DNA from: Augochlora pura
Taxonomy: Eukaryota; Arthropoda; Insecta; Hymenoptera; Halictidae
NCBI RefSeq assembly: GCF_028453695.1
Contig: NC_135780.1
Span: 3,844,001-3,908,000, forward strand
Length of the DNA: 64,000 bases
Direction: 5' to 3'
Shown here piece by piece: positions 27,165 through 39,798 of this stretch. Within the stretch, counting starts at the first letter, position 1, and the number at the start of each line of letters is the position of its first letter. The translations under genes were made by a program, and so were the position numbers. The notes beneath the pieces are model-generated. The model was given only the letters and a program-made list of their open reading frames with translations, ran no database searches and had not been told where the DNA came from.

Positions 27165-27243
27165 TACCACCGGTGGTACACGTGGCCTGAAGATCAAGTT
27201 TAACGCGTGCCACCGGTGGTACAAATGGCACGGAACGTGTTAA
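27165..27243. repeat. Two CCACCGGTGG palindromes, one in a 45-bp TTAA-flanked element
   Basis: TACCACCGGTGGTA (27165-27178) is a perfect 14-bp palindrome. The core CCACCGGTGG recurs at 27210-27219 inside a segment bounded by TTAA at both ends (27199-27243). That segment starts TTAACGCGTGCC and ends GGCACGGAACGTGTTAA, an imperfect inverted pair. Another TTAA lies at 27143-27146 upstream of the first palindrome. Confidence 0.6.
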
Positions 27244-27540
27244 CAATTATTCAGCAAATATAAACAAACGAACGCAAATCATCGACAATTCTGCCAGCTG
27301 AAAAAATGCGGATCGAAGAAAACTTCGTGAAATCGTCGCGTCTCGCATGTTTCACCGTAAATGCATATGATCCTGAGCGGGGCCGTGCAGCAGGGGGTTA
27401 ATCCCCGGGAACGGCGTCCGGTTTCGTAACCCCGGGGGCAGAGAACGAAGCGAAGGGGCGGCGGGGGACGAGAGTTCTAGTCCGCGTGTCTTTGGTATCG
27501 CGGAATCCCGATGCGTCGCCAATAGATCTAGGCGAGAAGG

Positions 27541-27568
27541 AGAGAGAGAGAGAGAGTGAGAGAGAGAG
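27541..27568. repeat. GA microsatellite
   Basis: An (AG)n tract with one T interruption. Confidence 0.9.
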
Positions 27569-28920
27569 AGCGCGTGTCGGGTTTACGCCGGTCGGTGCGT
27601 CGTCCTCCAGGGTGACTGTCCAGGAATAGCTCAGGACATGGCAGTCGGGTGGTGGCTGCGTATGTACGTTCATCAGTTCAAGGTTAGGAGCGCGCGGGCC
27701 ATCGCCACCGCGTGGTCGCGTCAGCGTCCGCGGACCGAAATACATCCCTCCGCTGATGTATAAATACTTAGTTCTTGGCTTGTTCGGGGGGAGGGCAGGG
27801 ACGACAGATCGTCGATGCATCCCGCTAACCTTGCTGTTCGCGCCGCGATCGACGCGCTCGTTTAAATAATTACATCGCCGGACGAGCCGACGAAAAATAA
27901 CCGCGACGCCGCTACGCGCTTTTCATCCCCTAAAACTGGCGACGGGAAAGCTTCCGATATAATCACCGTTCCAAACTGTTATGGAGTGAATAATAGAATA
28001 ACAAAATCTGCCATTTTAACGTAAGCAGTATGGTCGTTCACAAAAAGCGTTCACTGTTCGAGAAGTATACATAATGTTTTATTAAACTATTTTTGAAGAC
28101 AGTATTAGATGCCTTCCTAATGTAACAGCGATTTATTTTATTTAATTCACGAAAAGTGAACAACTTTTTGTTGCTTTAAATAGATTTAGTTAATATGATT
28201 CAGTAATCACAGTTTGAAATTATATTTTATTTTAGGAGAGCTGTATTTAAACAAAATCTAAAGAATGTCATACGTATCGTACACGGTTTCAAATAGATTG
28301 CATCAGGCATGAGTAAACAATTTTCATGTGTTACAAACTAGATATACCATATGCAAAACAATTTATTGTGCACTAATCTGCCATTGTAATGAAATAAATG
28401 TTTTATCATCCAAGCATTTGCTATAACACTGTGACTGTTTCTAATTCTTTCCTAAATCTTTGGGTACCCCGATGCAATTTTCAAAGGTCTGACACGGGTC
28501 TTGAAATGTCATCAGACTGTTTGTTTCCCGATTGACGCGAATTCGGTTCAATGTATCGTAATCGTGTTTTCAACACGCTCGGCGAACAGAGTTTTGTGAA
28601 TGTATGTTTATAGGGCATTTGCTTCCCTGATAACGTAATCAGCGTAAAAGAGAACCATCAATGACTGGATTGTTAGTATCTGCCTCTTTTGTTTCCTGCC
28701 GTGTTTTCATTCTTTGTTTCTAGTTTGCCCGCAACCCTTCCGATTACGCTAAATTTACAGCATATTTATTATCGTGGAAATAAAGTTCAAAAGTAAAAAA
28801 GTATTCGTAAGATTTGTATTATCTCTAAGTGATTTCTGTTTATATTAGTTCTAATAATTCGGAAATAGATAATCCAACAGCTTGCGTTGAACGATATAAT
28901 AGCAAAATAAGATAGACAAC

Positions 28921-29005
28921 AAAACCTAAACGAAGCTTAAGCAAAACCTAAATAAAACCTAATTAAAACCTAAATAAATCCTAAATAAAACCTAAACAAA
29001 ATCCA
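28921..29005. repeat. 11-bp tandem array with CCTAA core
   Basis: Units near AAAACCTAAAT repeat at exactly 11 bp (about seven copies). On the other strand the unit reads ATTTAGGTTTT, so it shares TTAGGT and the 11-bp period with the array at 10.7 kb. Confidence 0.8.
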
Positions 29006-29710
29006 ACAATCCCTGAACAAATTAAATAGACAACCCCGAAATATCCAAAGAACATTTTACCATTGCACCGTTCTCACCACGTTAGAACCATAAAAATAAA
29101 TAATAAAAGTTCGTACATTTGAACATCCATGAATTAAAACACCAATACTCCAGAATCCAGAGGAATCGCGTTAATTATTGCAATCGCAAGTACGCTAGAA
29201 CGCGATCGCAAGAGGAAGACGCGGCACAAAAGCGTATTAAATTCGCCTCGGTCTGAATAATGTTTAATAAAGATGTCGTCGACCACTAGAGAGAAGCGCA
29301 TCGATATCGGAACGTAATGAATTCGAGCAGGGTTGAAAAACAAGCGTTTGTGGTCACGGCGAGTTCAAGGTAGGAGGATGACATTCCATTGAGCCCCCGA
29401 GCATCTTCGCGAAACGGATTGAATATTCCCTTCCCGATAGGCCCTGTCGCGCGCTCGCCGAGGTTATTCCCAATAGATGCGTTGACCTTTACAATGGATA
29501 CACCCTGTCGCATGTCGATGACACTGTGTTCTATAAAGATACCCCGAGGAGGTAGGGCCTTTTAGCCTTTGTCTCATTCCCGTCCGGCAGACGTTGAACC
29601 CGATCGCCGAGGACAACACACTTTGAACTATGCATACACAGCGAATTAGCTTCGGCATCGCTCAAGATCCTTTGACTGTGAAAGGACTCGACGTTCGCCG
29701 AGCCCTGCAG

Positions 29711-29748
29711 CCTCTCTCTCTCACTCTCTCTCTCTCTTTCTCTCTCTG

Positions 29749-29779
<31 letters not shown>

Positions 29780-29824
29780 GTCTCTTTCTCTATCTCTCTC
29801 TCTGTCTCTCTCTCTCTCCTCTCC
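29711..29824. repeat. CT microsatellite (114 bp)
   Basis: An interrupted (CT)n tract with CTGT, CTTT and CTAT variants. Confidence 0.95.
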
Positions 29825-31192
29825 CGGGCCTTGTTGCGTCCGTTCGCGCGATGCCGGCCATCGTTACTTCCATTGAAACCTGCTCCGCCAGCTGGGGAGG
29901 TTAATAGGAGAAATTATGTCAGCTGAGACGTGACGCTTTCTTTCTATTGTGCCCCGTTTCAAGGGCAATCATATTTTATCCGAATCCGCGGGAAAAATCC
30001 TCGTTGCCTGGGTGGCGCGCAGCAACCGGCGAAACAGCGAAAGAAACAGTACTTTCACTGTTGCCGGCCAATGGGCAATTAGAAATTTGCCGTTGCCATT
30101 TTTATGCGCGTCGAAAGCGTGCACAACGTGAAAGTAAAACGCCTGGAAAACGGTTTACATAAGTTTTTCGTCGACCGTCTCGATTGCACAATCTGCTTTG
30201 GAAAACTTGCTTAAAATTTGTGGAATGTTCGAGTATTGAAAGATTGCGGTGGTCGTTGAAATGTTTTCTCTCCGATCGACTGAATCGAAAGCGAATCATA
30301 TATAAGACGAGTTATAATTGTTATTTTTGATAAATAACTGTTCTATTATTTGAACGTTCTGATGTTATGAGAATAAGTGGAATGAAACGAGAATAAGTGA
30401 ATCTTCTGTAAAGGAAAAATTAAAGTTATCATAATAACTATAAACATGATCTAGTAAAAGTGACGGTAGGAATCATTTCATATATTAACAAATTAAATTT
30501 AACCGAGCTCTATTTAAGTAATCGAGATAAGACCAGATTTCGCAGCCTTCGATCAAATAAAAAGAAATCTCATAAATAATTCGCTGAAACAATAAAATTA
30601 TTAACATGTCCAAAAGATTTTCTTTAACAATTCATAACATGCAAACTGCATTTCCTAGTCGACACATAGATGCGGAAAAGTTAGATACTCAATTTATTAC
30701 TTCGTTAAAATAATTAAAATAATTCGCTGAGGCAACAGCGACATTTCTAGCGCATCTAAAAGGCTCCTACCTCCAATTACGACATCTTTGTCATCGATGC
30801 TGGTGTAGCGAACCGATGCAACAGATGCGCCCCGTCGCAGGATATCCTAGACCGCGCCGAGGCGTCAGGCGATCGGCTCTGGACAGACCGAATTTCGGCA
30901 GAGGGGAAAATCGGGCCAAGTGCATTTTTGCCGGGTACGTTTCGGGCCGCGCGGATGCCCGGCGAAGGTGTGATGCACCTACGTGCAGCCGGGTCAAGGT
31001 CGTATCCCTCGTGCGCCGGGGTCGGCTGAGTCATTCGTGCAGAATCGTGCACGGAGAAGCGCGAGTGCATCGAACCCGATGACCGTTGCAGCTGCGACGC
31101 GCTCCGCGCCTCCGCGCGCCGTGATCAGCCTCGTGCATCCTCGGCCGGCTTCGGCTTGCATTCCGCGTGCATCAACCCGGGAAACCGCCCTC

Positions 31193-31232
31193 GAGAGAGA
31201 GAGAAAGAGAGAGAGAGGGAGAGAGAGAGAGA
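31193..31232. repeat. GA microsatellite
   Basis: A (GA)n tract with AAAG and AGGG interruptions. Confidence 0.9.
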
Positions 31233-31483
31233 AGCGCCGAGTGCAATGCCCAATGCCGTGCGAACAGGCGGCCGCGAACAGCTGCAACGAGCAGAGGCTG
31301 CCGGACGACCGCGACGAACAGACCGCACAGTCCTCGACTATCGGATGCAACCACTGAGTCGCCCCCGATGCATGTCCGGCACCGAAACATCCTCGCCTTA
31401 CACGGTTTTCGAAAACCAGCAGATTTTCGAAATCCAATTGAAACCGTCATAGTAGCTGTCTTTTCGTACATATTTCTATTTGA

Positions 31484-31660
31484 CTCGATGGACGGCGGCT
31501 GTGCTAGTTTTGACTCAGAGTATTTAATTGACAACTTTTAAGAATTATGTTAAATAAATTGCTATTATGTTAGGGCTGATAGTAAGTCTGCAAGTGAAAA
31601 TAAAAATATGTTTCGAGAATTACCGAATGAGAAGAATTGTTATGAATATTAGGAAAGAAA
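31484..31660. repeat. Dispersed repeat, third copy
   Basis: It shares CAGAGTATTTA, ATGTTA...AATAAATTGCTATTATGTTA, AGTAAGTCTGCAAG and AAAAATATGTTT with the pair at 0.8-1.1 kb, in the same order. An insertion of about 14 bases interrupts the first block. Confidence 0.5.
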
Positions 31661-32042
31661 CTTCGATGACAGACATGTATATATATATTTTTAATTTATA
31701 GGATAAAAATACAATAATTTATTAGGACATTTTGAACAGCCGAGGTATTTAGAATTGTGAAGAAATTTAATTAAAAATGGAACCTTTTTAATCTGTCATA
31801 GTTTCCAATAGATTTAAGTCCTAACGATGAATATATTTTTATAGTTAAGATAGTGAATGTTAAAAAAATATATAGAAAGTATGAAGATGTATAATGATAT
31901 TACTATTTCTATCCAACGAGTGACATCATAATTTATATATTGAATATCTGTTATTAAAAAAGATGTCAATATCCCTCTGTTAAATCTAACAATGAATATC
32001 ATACTTTAACCCTTTCCGTATGTCTACTCTCAGCCATACTTA

Positions 32043-32060
32043 TTTGGTTATATAACCAAA
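32043..32060. repeat. Perfect 18-bp palindrome
   Basis: TTTGGTTATATAACCAAA is self-complementary. It lies about 50 bp inside a segment opening with TTAA-CCCTTTCCGTATG (near 32008), so it may be part of another TTAA-type insertion with no visible right end. Confidence 0.6.
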
Positions 32061-33510
32061 GCTTACTTATTTCGCTCAGTTTTTATTAAAACGCATTATC
32101 TAAACTGTAAAAATGACTGAATAGATTTTGTTTCTCCCATTTAATCTTGCATAAACTAAATACCGCGAAGGGTTACGCCTGTCCACTTACGAATCCGAAG
32201 CGAGGAACGAGACGCTTTCGAGGAATATTTCAGAGGCACCGGTCTCGAGCAACAGTCCGATCTCATACGGTCTTTTCGATGGCGGAATGCGAGGACAGGA
32301 ATGCGCGCTCCGCATATATGACGCGCGCGTCAATATGCTCGAAAAGGATGCTTTTGTACGCGTTCTTGTCGCCGGCCACTGTCCTTCGGCTTTCGAATTC
32401 TTGCGACTTCGGTGAAATGGCAAAAAGACGATCGTGAAACTATGCCAGGACCCTGAGGGTGATGTACGTGCACGATTCGGCGTAAACATTTCGGCGAGAT
32501 CGAGAGGCAGTCCCCCGAGACCCGTCCACGGAGCCGGCGATTATGCATTGAAACGCGGGAACCGCCGCGTTAATTTCGCCCAAGTTTCATCCTTGATTGT
32601 AATTTTATTCGCATCGTTCACGCTCCGAATTTCGCCGTGTTACAGACGAGCGAAGTCGAACGGCCGCGGAAAAAAATTTTACGATTTCGTTGGCAGCGTC
32701 GGCGTCGATTCGAAAGGACCCCAAGCTGTCGACGGGGTCTGATTTATGTTTATAATTATAAATGTTAAACGTTTCCGAGTCTGGACGAATAAGAGTGACG
32801 CAATAAAAAGTTTAATCTCAACGACGAAGTTCATCTGTGGCTAGAATACAAGCATTGTGATTCGACTGTTTAGATTTTGGTAATTAATTAATGTTGCAGA
32901 GACTTAGCAGATTTTTGCTTAACAATATAACTTTATACAATTAGATAAACCAATTTTGATCGTGTCTTTCTTTCAAGGCTTCATTATCATACACGGTGCA
33001 CCATTTCTTGCGTGCTTGCAATGTGTTCTTGCCTTTTGCCTTGTCTTTGCCTATTTTGCACAAAGATCAACTTCTAACAACTTCTAATAAAGGTCTAATT
33101 ACGTCTAAGTTCTAAATTAATAGTTCAGAGCTAATATATTATGGTAGAATTAGATAAAAGTCAAATTTTCTATTACCATATTTTTCTATTCTATTATTTA
33201 ATTTTCTATCAGAGAACAGCTAGCGTACCATCGGATTTTATTATAGCCTGGCCCGAAACTGAAATTGATGTCCCCATCAGAATCGCGATCCCCGCTATCA
33301 ACCACTCAATCGTTCCCCGCTTTCGACACTATCGCATGCATCAATATTCGCCATCAAAGGCGGTCCTAACTTATCTTCATTTCTGACGCCCTTCTCCCTA
33401 AGGGACAGCCTCATAAATGCAGGATATTGCTTAGGTTTGAGAAACGCTGCGAAGGGCCGACGCACCGGGCAGGGTGAACGTTCTCCGCGCGTCTAGCTCG
33501 CTAACTCGAC

Positions 33511-33577
33511 CTCTCTCTGTCACTCTCTCACTCTCTCTCCCTTTCTCTCTTTCTCCCTATTTCTCTCTATCTCTCTT
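33511..33577. repeat. CT-rich tract
   Basis: An interrupted (CT)n tract. A purer one lies at 33861-33887. Confidence 0.9.
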
Positions 33578-34789
33578 CGCGCGTTTTCTCGCCTGTCCCT
33601 TCTAATGATAGGCGCCCAATATGGTCCCCGATAATCTCTCCAATCAGAGAGAACACGTCGCCGCGTCCAGCTCAAAAGATATTCTACACGGTGAACCATG
33701 AAACAGACGAATGGCGAACACGCGGCTACCACCCAGCATTTTAGATCGCGCGCTTTATACGAATAGAAAATTCGATAAGCCGAGGGAGACAATTTTCGCA
33801 GCGCGTTTTATCCGAACTTCCCGGACGATAACTTTGCTCTCCTCGATCCCCCCCATCTTCCTCTCTTTCTCTCTCTCTCTCTCTCTGTCCGCGCGTCCCG
33901 CGGATTTCTTCCACGGCTCGGTGCCTGTTCCTTTTGCTCAAGTTTTCGCCATTTCCCCATCCCATCATCCATCCCTCTGCCACTCGGCCAAGTCCTCCGC
34001 CCATACACCAGCCTCCTTTTCTTACAATCCTCCCGCGTCTACTCATCCTCTTTAGCGCGACTCCTCTACTCATTCCTCCGCTATCTCCCCATCGCCGAAT
34101 TCGCCCACCGACTAGCTACAAGCTTGCTGCGCAACCCTTTCCTACTTTGGACTGCCGAGTCATTAAACGAGCTTTCCGATCCCCATGGCGCGGACGCTGC
34201 AGATCAACACCCATGATCAGCAACCCTGAAATATGTTTTCGCGTTTTTTATCCGGGGACGAAGGGGACGATCATTTTTAGGAGAATGTTTAGATTGCTTG
34301 GGATAATGTTGCAGTGATGTTTGTTCGATTGTTTGACAAGACTGAGATCATGAGATTAATAAGACGTCGATGTTTCCTGTTTACTGTGTGTGGTTGGTGA
34401 ATTTATGGTTCGAATTTTATTTGTTGCAGATTTGGTTTTTTGGTGGTGAATTATTTTTAATTATATTATAGGGAGAAGTATATTTAAGTATATTATAGGG
34501 AGAAGTAGAAGGTATATTTTAATTGATGCGAGAAGCAGATTGATGGTTTATAATAATTGTTGTTTCCGTGAGTAATTAAGTACTTTTGGTAGGAAGTGCT
34601 GAGTTTTGAGAATTTAATGCTTTTTGTAGCTTGTTCGTGCAGCTATAGAGTATAGTTTATTATCGATAATTATTAGTTTAACTGCGAGTTTTTTTATAAA
34701 AGCCATAATGTTGCACCGATGCTTGTAGTGTGCAAATGAAACAGAATTTTTTGTCGATTCGTTGACGATTTTTCTGGTGAATCGCTTCG

Positions 34790-35135
34790 TTGATGACGAT
34801 TTTTTATGAAACAATTCTTATGATTCGATTTTTTAAGAGAATCGATTCTTTTTCGGAGAATCGATTCTCATGATTCGACTTTTTATAACAACCTATTCTC
34901 GTCACTTATTTGTTTACGAGAATCAATACTCACGACTCCATCTTTTTAGGAGAATCGAATTCTCATGACTCAATTTTTCAAGGAGAATCTATTCTCGCGA
35001 TTCGATCTTTGAATATCGCGCTTGAATATCTAGGAAGAATCTATCCTCTCGCAATTCGACTTTCTAAAAGAATCGACCCTCGTAACTCGTCTTCTCAAAA
35101 GAATCGACTCCCCCGCGACTCGTTTAAAAATCGCT
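34790..35135. repeat. ~38-bp repeat built on GAATCGATTC
   Basis: About nine units of the type GAGAATCGATTCTCATGATTCGACTTTTTA, decaying towards the right. Each carries the self-complementary GAATCGATTC (or a variant), so single strands could fold into serial hairpins. Confidence 0.8.
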
Positions 35136-35402
35136 TCGACGCTCGCTAACCTCGGACCAGACATCGCTAATCCGTGTACCACGAGCCCGGTCGCGTCTCG
35201 CCTCGGTTTCGTCCACCGTCACCGAACCCGAGATATGCGCACGCTCGCAGGCGATTGCATACGCAGCCAGGCGCGTCGCGCAAGCCTCGCGCTCGTCTGG
35301 CTGCCGTCGACGCGGGGCCTAATTCCGAGAGAAACGACCGGGAGTGGACGTTGCATATGTGCGAAACGGGTGCAGCGCGTTCGAACCGGGGGAGGGGGGG
35401 GG

Positions 35403-35404
<2 letters not shown>

Positions 35405-35433
<29 letters not shown>
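35405..35433. repeat. GA microsatellite in a G-rich patch
   Basis: A (GA)n tract flanked by G runs; the plus strand is strongly G-rich from 35390 to 35545. Confidence 0.9.
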
Positions 35434-37127
35434 CCGGAGAGCGGCACGGCGGGGCGGAAAAAGGGACGAGCGACGAGGGGCAGGAAAGGGGCGATCCGGG
35501 GGCAGGAGGGGCTGGGAGGGGGGCGGGGGGGGGGGCGACAGGAGAAGTGCATGGGGCACCGCGTTTCGCATGGCCACGGAGTTCACTGTCCCGAGCCAAG
35601 GCCGCAGGGGCACCGCCCCACTGAACCAATTGTGCCATTTCTATGCTCCTCCGCTCATTTTTGCCCGGTTCCAGCACTCCGTCGGCCATCGATCTGTCTC
35701 GTTCGGTTTGCGCCCATCCGGAGGATCGCTCGTTTTACAGACGGTGAAACTTTGGGACGCGGTTTCGGGAACGGTCCCGAACGCGAGACGCGAGAGACGC
35801 CGGAAGTTGCGAAAGTGCCGCTCGATAAAACGAGAACGGAGTCTGCGGGCTCGAGGGGTTTCCAGTGACGGTGACGTTCTGATTTTTTCGCAGGTTAATT
35901 CAATAAATGCGTTAAGGGTTTTATGCGTCTAGGATGACTATGATTGGATCGAACATAGAACAGGGATGACGTAAAACTTTTATGTTAATAAATAAAGTTG
36001 CAGAGGAAACACCCCTCTATGACGAGGGTGTAAGGGTATCATAATGATGAGCGTCTATGTTATTGTTTGTAACTATTAATTTAAACTATAGGAAGTTTAT
36101 ATGGATGATTACAATTTTCTACATTATGTATAATAATTATTAGATATTAATAATAAAATACTTATATTATATTGAGCCCTTTAAAGTCAGGCTCGAATAG
36201 GGAGGAGCTAAGAGACGAGCATGTAATATTGCTTTATTGTTTTATATTACTTTTATGCAATTATAGGAACGTTCGTTTTATTTATTTTATATTTATTATT
36301 GTAATTATTATTCTTTCTCAGTTTTACTATATATGATACTATATTACACATCACATTTTATGTAATATTACTATAATATACTATACTGTAGTTTCTATTC
36401 CTTCCACTTCCCACCCTATAGGGCGTATGTACCTTTATTCCCCCATAAGGGTACCCAATTATTGACGCAAGGGTTGAAGGATTTATAAATACCGTTGCAT
36501 TACATTCAGCTCATTAAATCAGTAACTAATCGAAATAAATATCCACGTAGCTCCTGCATCTTGCAACTAATGCAGACAATTTTCACTTTGCACAAAAAAA
36601 TCTACAATCTATCAAAAATAAAATTGTAACACTAATTTTTTCCCAGTTAACAAAATTAATTTCTCAGTCACTTACAAAAATACCTTATCAGACAATTATA
36701 TCAGAATCTGCAAAATATGTAAAGATATTGTAACAGTGATTGATGTGATAATAAAATTTTTCGATTTTAATGATACCAACTGAAATACTTCAATTTTATT
36801 ACACTTTTATGTCCTTGGCATTGTAGTTAAATTTATCATCAAATTACATAGATTTTGTTGGATATTTTAGGGGTTGTTTTTCAGTCTCCTCCGCCTGTTA
36901 TTTTCTGTGACAACAAATTTCTTGCTCTCCCTGTGTTGACCGAGCTTCCGGTTGAATTGACCCTCGACCGATCGTTTAACCTTTCGTTTCCGGATTTTCT
37001 GGTAATGGTCATGGTCTGGCGGACATTTTTGCATAGAGAGAAGCGTATGGCAAACGCTGCCGCGTTGACAGTGCTCCTTCCCTCGCATTTAATTAACAAA
37101 GAATCGGTACGCTTCGTTCCTCGCTTT

Positions 37128-37356
37128 TTAACCCTTTCCACCCGAAGCCAGCTCAACTATAAATCTAAGAATTACTTTCTTAACCTACAATATTTTCATG
37201 TTACATGACAAAGTGAATTCTGTGCATACGAAATTAAGACTCGCGATTCACGCTTTTAACACTGTTTGAAACTTTGACAATATAAAAATTCCCTAGGATC
37301 ATAATATAATAATTTTAATAATGCCTCAGAGCCATCATTCGAGTACAAAGGATTAA
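37128..37356. mobile_element. TTAA-type (piggyBac-like) MITE
   Basis: The left end is TTAA-CCCTTTCCACCCGAAGCC and the right end is TCGAGTACAAAGGA-TTAA. It is 229 bp long, with an AT-rich interior containing the GTGCATACGAAAT block shared with other copies. It sits about 270 bp from the mariner fragment. Confidence 0.8.
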
Positions 37357-37621
37357 TAATCCTAAAGAGTTACAGCTAATATAATTAAATTGCTATATAC
37401 CTGTGCTTCCTTTTATGTTTCATCTGCCCATTTTTCTCCGAATTATTAATTAGCGTATAAAATCCCCAGTGAGCTATAGCAATAAAATCACAGAATACCG
37501 AGCATCCGATCCGCGAATCAAACTGTATTAGAGTTTCACGATCCCGCGAGATCCAAGGGATCGGTAGATCGACGGTGCCGAAATCCGGGTGGAAAATGAT
37601 TTTTCTGGCGCCCGTCGATAA

Positions 37622-37990
37622 TTTCAACTCGAAATTGCCAGCTCTAAAATTTTTAAACCAATTGCGGACGGTCCTAATGGTCGTAGTACCGCTCCCGTAA
37701 ACGGTGCAAATCTCGTCTGCAGTGTCCTTTGCACTATTGCCTTTTTTCAAGCAATAAAACATAACATGCCGCAAATGCTTCTTTTGGCTCTCTAATTGAA
37801 CCAAATTGAACGCAGCAGAAAAATTTTTAAAAGAGACTTTTTAACCAACGAAACGTACTTAGAAAGAGCTCCGGGACGACTGAAACCGATGCCATAAACG
37901 GCTGAGAGATAAGCCTGCATGTTTATATAAATAACAGCCACTTAGAGTCAATCATAGCGTAGCGCGGAAGAAACTTATGGGACAATCAAA
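37622..37990 (-). pseudogene. Mariner transposon, truncated 5' end with transposase N-terminus
   Basis: Read on the minus strand, a TA dinucleotide (37991-37992) is followed by a mariner-like inverted terminus (TTTGATTGTCCCATAAGT, 37990 downward). About 186 bases later the transposase frame opens (37804). Its first ~61 residues match the mariner/SETMAR-type helix-turn-helix: HLRHVMFYC, then KDTADEICTVYGSGTTTIRTVRNWF and FRAGNFELK (37783-37622). The similarity stops abruptly there. The linker and DDD catalytic domain are absent and no opposite terminus is visible below 37622. The open frame continues to 37385 by chance. It is a dead fragment of about 370 bp. Confidence 0.85.
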
Positions 37991-39776
37991 TACATGAAAA
38001 GGGTGGGACACTTTAAATCCCACCGTGCCCCCAAAGAGTTAATAAATAATTCAGCGTAGAAATCGGAGCCGGTTAGGCGGCGAGTTTAAAACAGCGGCCG
38101 TGAAATTAAAGACCGACACGATCGAAAGTAACGACCGCCGCGGTCGGAGAGCCGATCGAACGTGTTCGCCGCGCTCGAATCATCCAGTTTAGGAAACGAA
38201 CGGAGCCTGGTTGAAGGGCACTGAGCCACGGTGACTCACCGATAGCTATACCACGAAGCCATGAATTCGCTGGATCAATGTCAACGAATCCCGCGTATCG
38301 ACTGGTATGCACACGCTCACCGGGCACATCCGGGCTCTCCTCTTCGACCTGGGAACATCCAGCCGCGCGACACTCGCGCGGACAATCGCTCGCTCGCGCG
38401 CGCGATGATTCCGTGATCGGCGCGGCCCGGAGTGAAAATGAATCTTCGTGGCGGAACCGGTTGTTCCGCCACCGTCCCGCGCGCGTCGGCTCGTCGCGTA
38501 ATTGGCTACTGAATCGCGGGGATCGGACCGTAATGATTATGTCATTTTCGTGACAGTGTAATTCATAGAGCGTGCGGCAACCGGCGGATGATAAACGGAA
38601 ATCAACTCGACCGATCTCGCTTGCTTTTTACGCCGATCATTGATACGGATGTTCTGATCAGTGTCCTCGGGCGGAGACCATTCACTCTGTCATCTTACTC
38701 GTTGATTATTGTTACTGTCATCAGCTCTGCCAATTTCTATTTCATAAATACGGTATGATGGTTTTTGAAATAGTTTTCACGTTTTTAAATTCTCTTGCGT
38801 ATATAACTTGAAAAGGGGCTGGTAACCCTTTGGTATTGTGTAGCTATTATCTGCCATCAAAGTTGTTTGCTTGTTTTCTTTATTTTTATTTATTTTTAGA
38901 CGAAATTATAATATATTATTCTGTATATATATATCTACACTTTGAAGAGGAATTCATTTTTGTTTTATTTAATTTTGAATATTATGTATTACTGTTCCTT
39001 CAACGAGAATTAATTCCGACTAGTACGACTTTTAGAAATTTCCCTTGTGTATAAATTCTCCTCTTCGTAAATTTCCTTTTTTCAAATTTTACTTTCATAA
39101 ATTTCCTAAAATATTTTATAGAAACCCCTTCGAGATCCTAAAAAGTCCGCTACAAACTTGCTATCGAAATCTCTAGTTTCGAAAATATTACACATTTTAT
39201 TTAAACCTATTATTTTAAATAAAATTCGATTTCCAATCCGCACGAAATATTTATATACAACAACGTAACAAATCATGCAAAATTAATACACTGCAATATT
39301 CTAAATCGTGTGAAAATTAACCCTTCAAGACTACCTATCAAAGTATTTCTGTAAAATGTTTTATTCAATGTACATATAAATAACGTACACGTAAAAACTG
39401 TCATAAATGTATTCGTCCCTCCAGCTAAAACCAAAGCGACTTTTCCAGCAGATAGATCGACCAAAAGAACTCGCAATTAAATTAAACGAAAAACTCGAAG
39501 AAAATCAACGCGGCCAACCAAATCGCGTGCGAAAATGCGAGATCGGAGCGCGCTGATTGCCAGGGCGAATTTTCAAAGATGATCGTCGAAATTGCCGAGA
39601 CTAGCTGTTAAACGCATTAGGCGGGAATTTGCATCTGGGAGGAAGCGGGTCCCGGCGAAACTGTGCCGTCGGAGGCGAAGTTTCGGCGACGCGGATCCGG
39701 GCCGCGCGCGCGCGAACCAGCCAGAGATTTGCGAACCCCGGGAAATGCGTTTCAGTTTGGGAACCCCCAGACTGGT

Positions 39777-39798
39777 GGGGGTCGGCACAGACGCCCCC
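39777..39798. repeat. Hairpin with GGGGGT...CCCCC stem (copy 1)
   Basis: GGGGGTCGGCACAGACGCCCCC can fold with a stem of five to six pairs. It lies in a GC-rich patch with a nearby GCGAACCCC, as does copy 2 at 40976. Confidence 0.5.

Larger units (their letters stand above)
26276..37127. other. Gene-less stretch, mosaic GC/AT
   Basis: GC-rich patches lie at about 27300-27960, 29130-30120, 30770-31420, 32150-32760, 33380-34330 and 35130-35930. The DNA at 35950-36850 is very AT-rich and contains an imperfect hairpin, ACACCCCTC-TATGAC-GAGGGTGT (36009-36031). Microsatellites, both palindromes and the GAATCGATTC repeat are listed separately. I see no gene. Confidence 0.65.

Noticed and set aside
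37385..37621. Continuation of the mariner transposase frame
   Set aside because: Past 37622 the translation no longer resembles mariner; the frame is open by chance.
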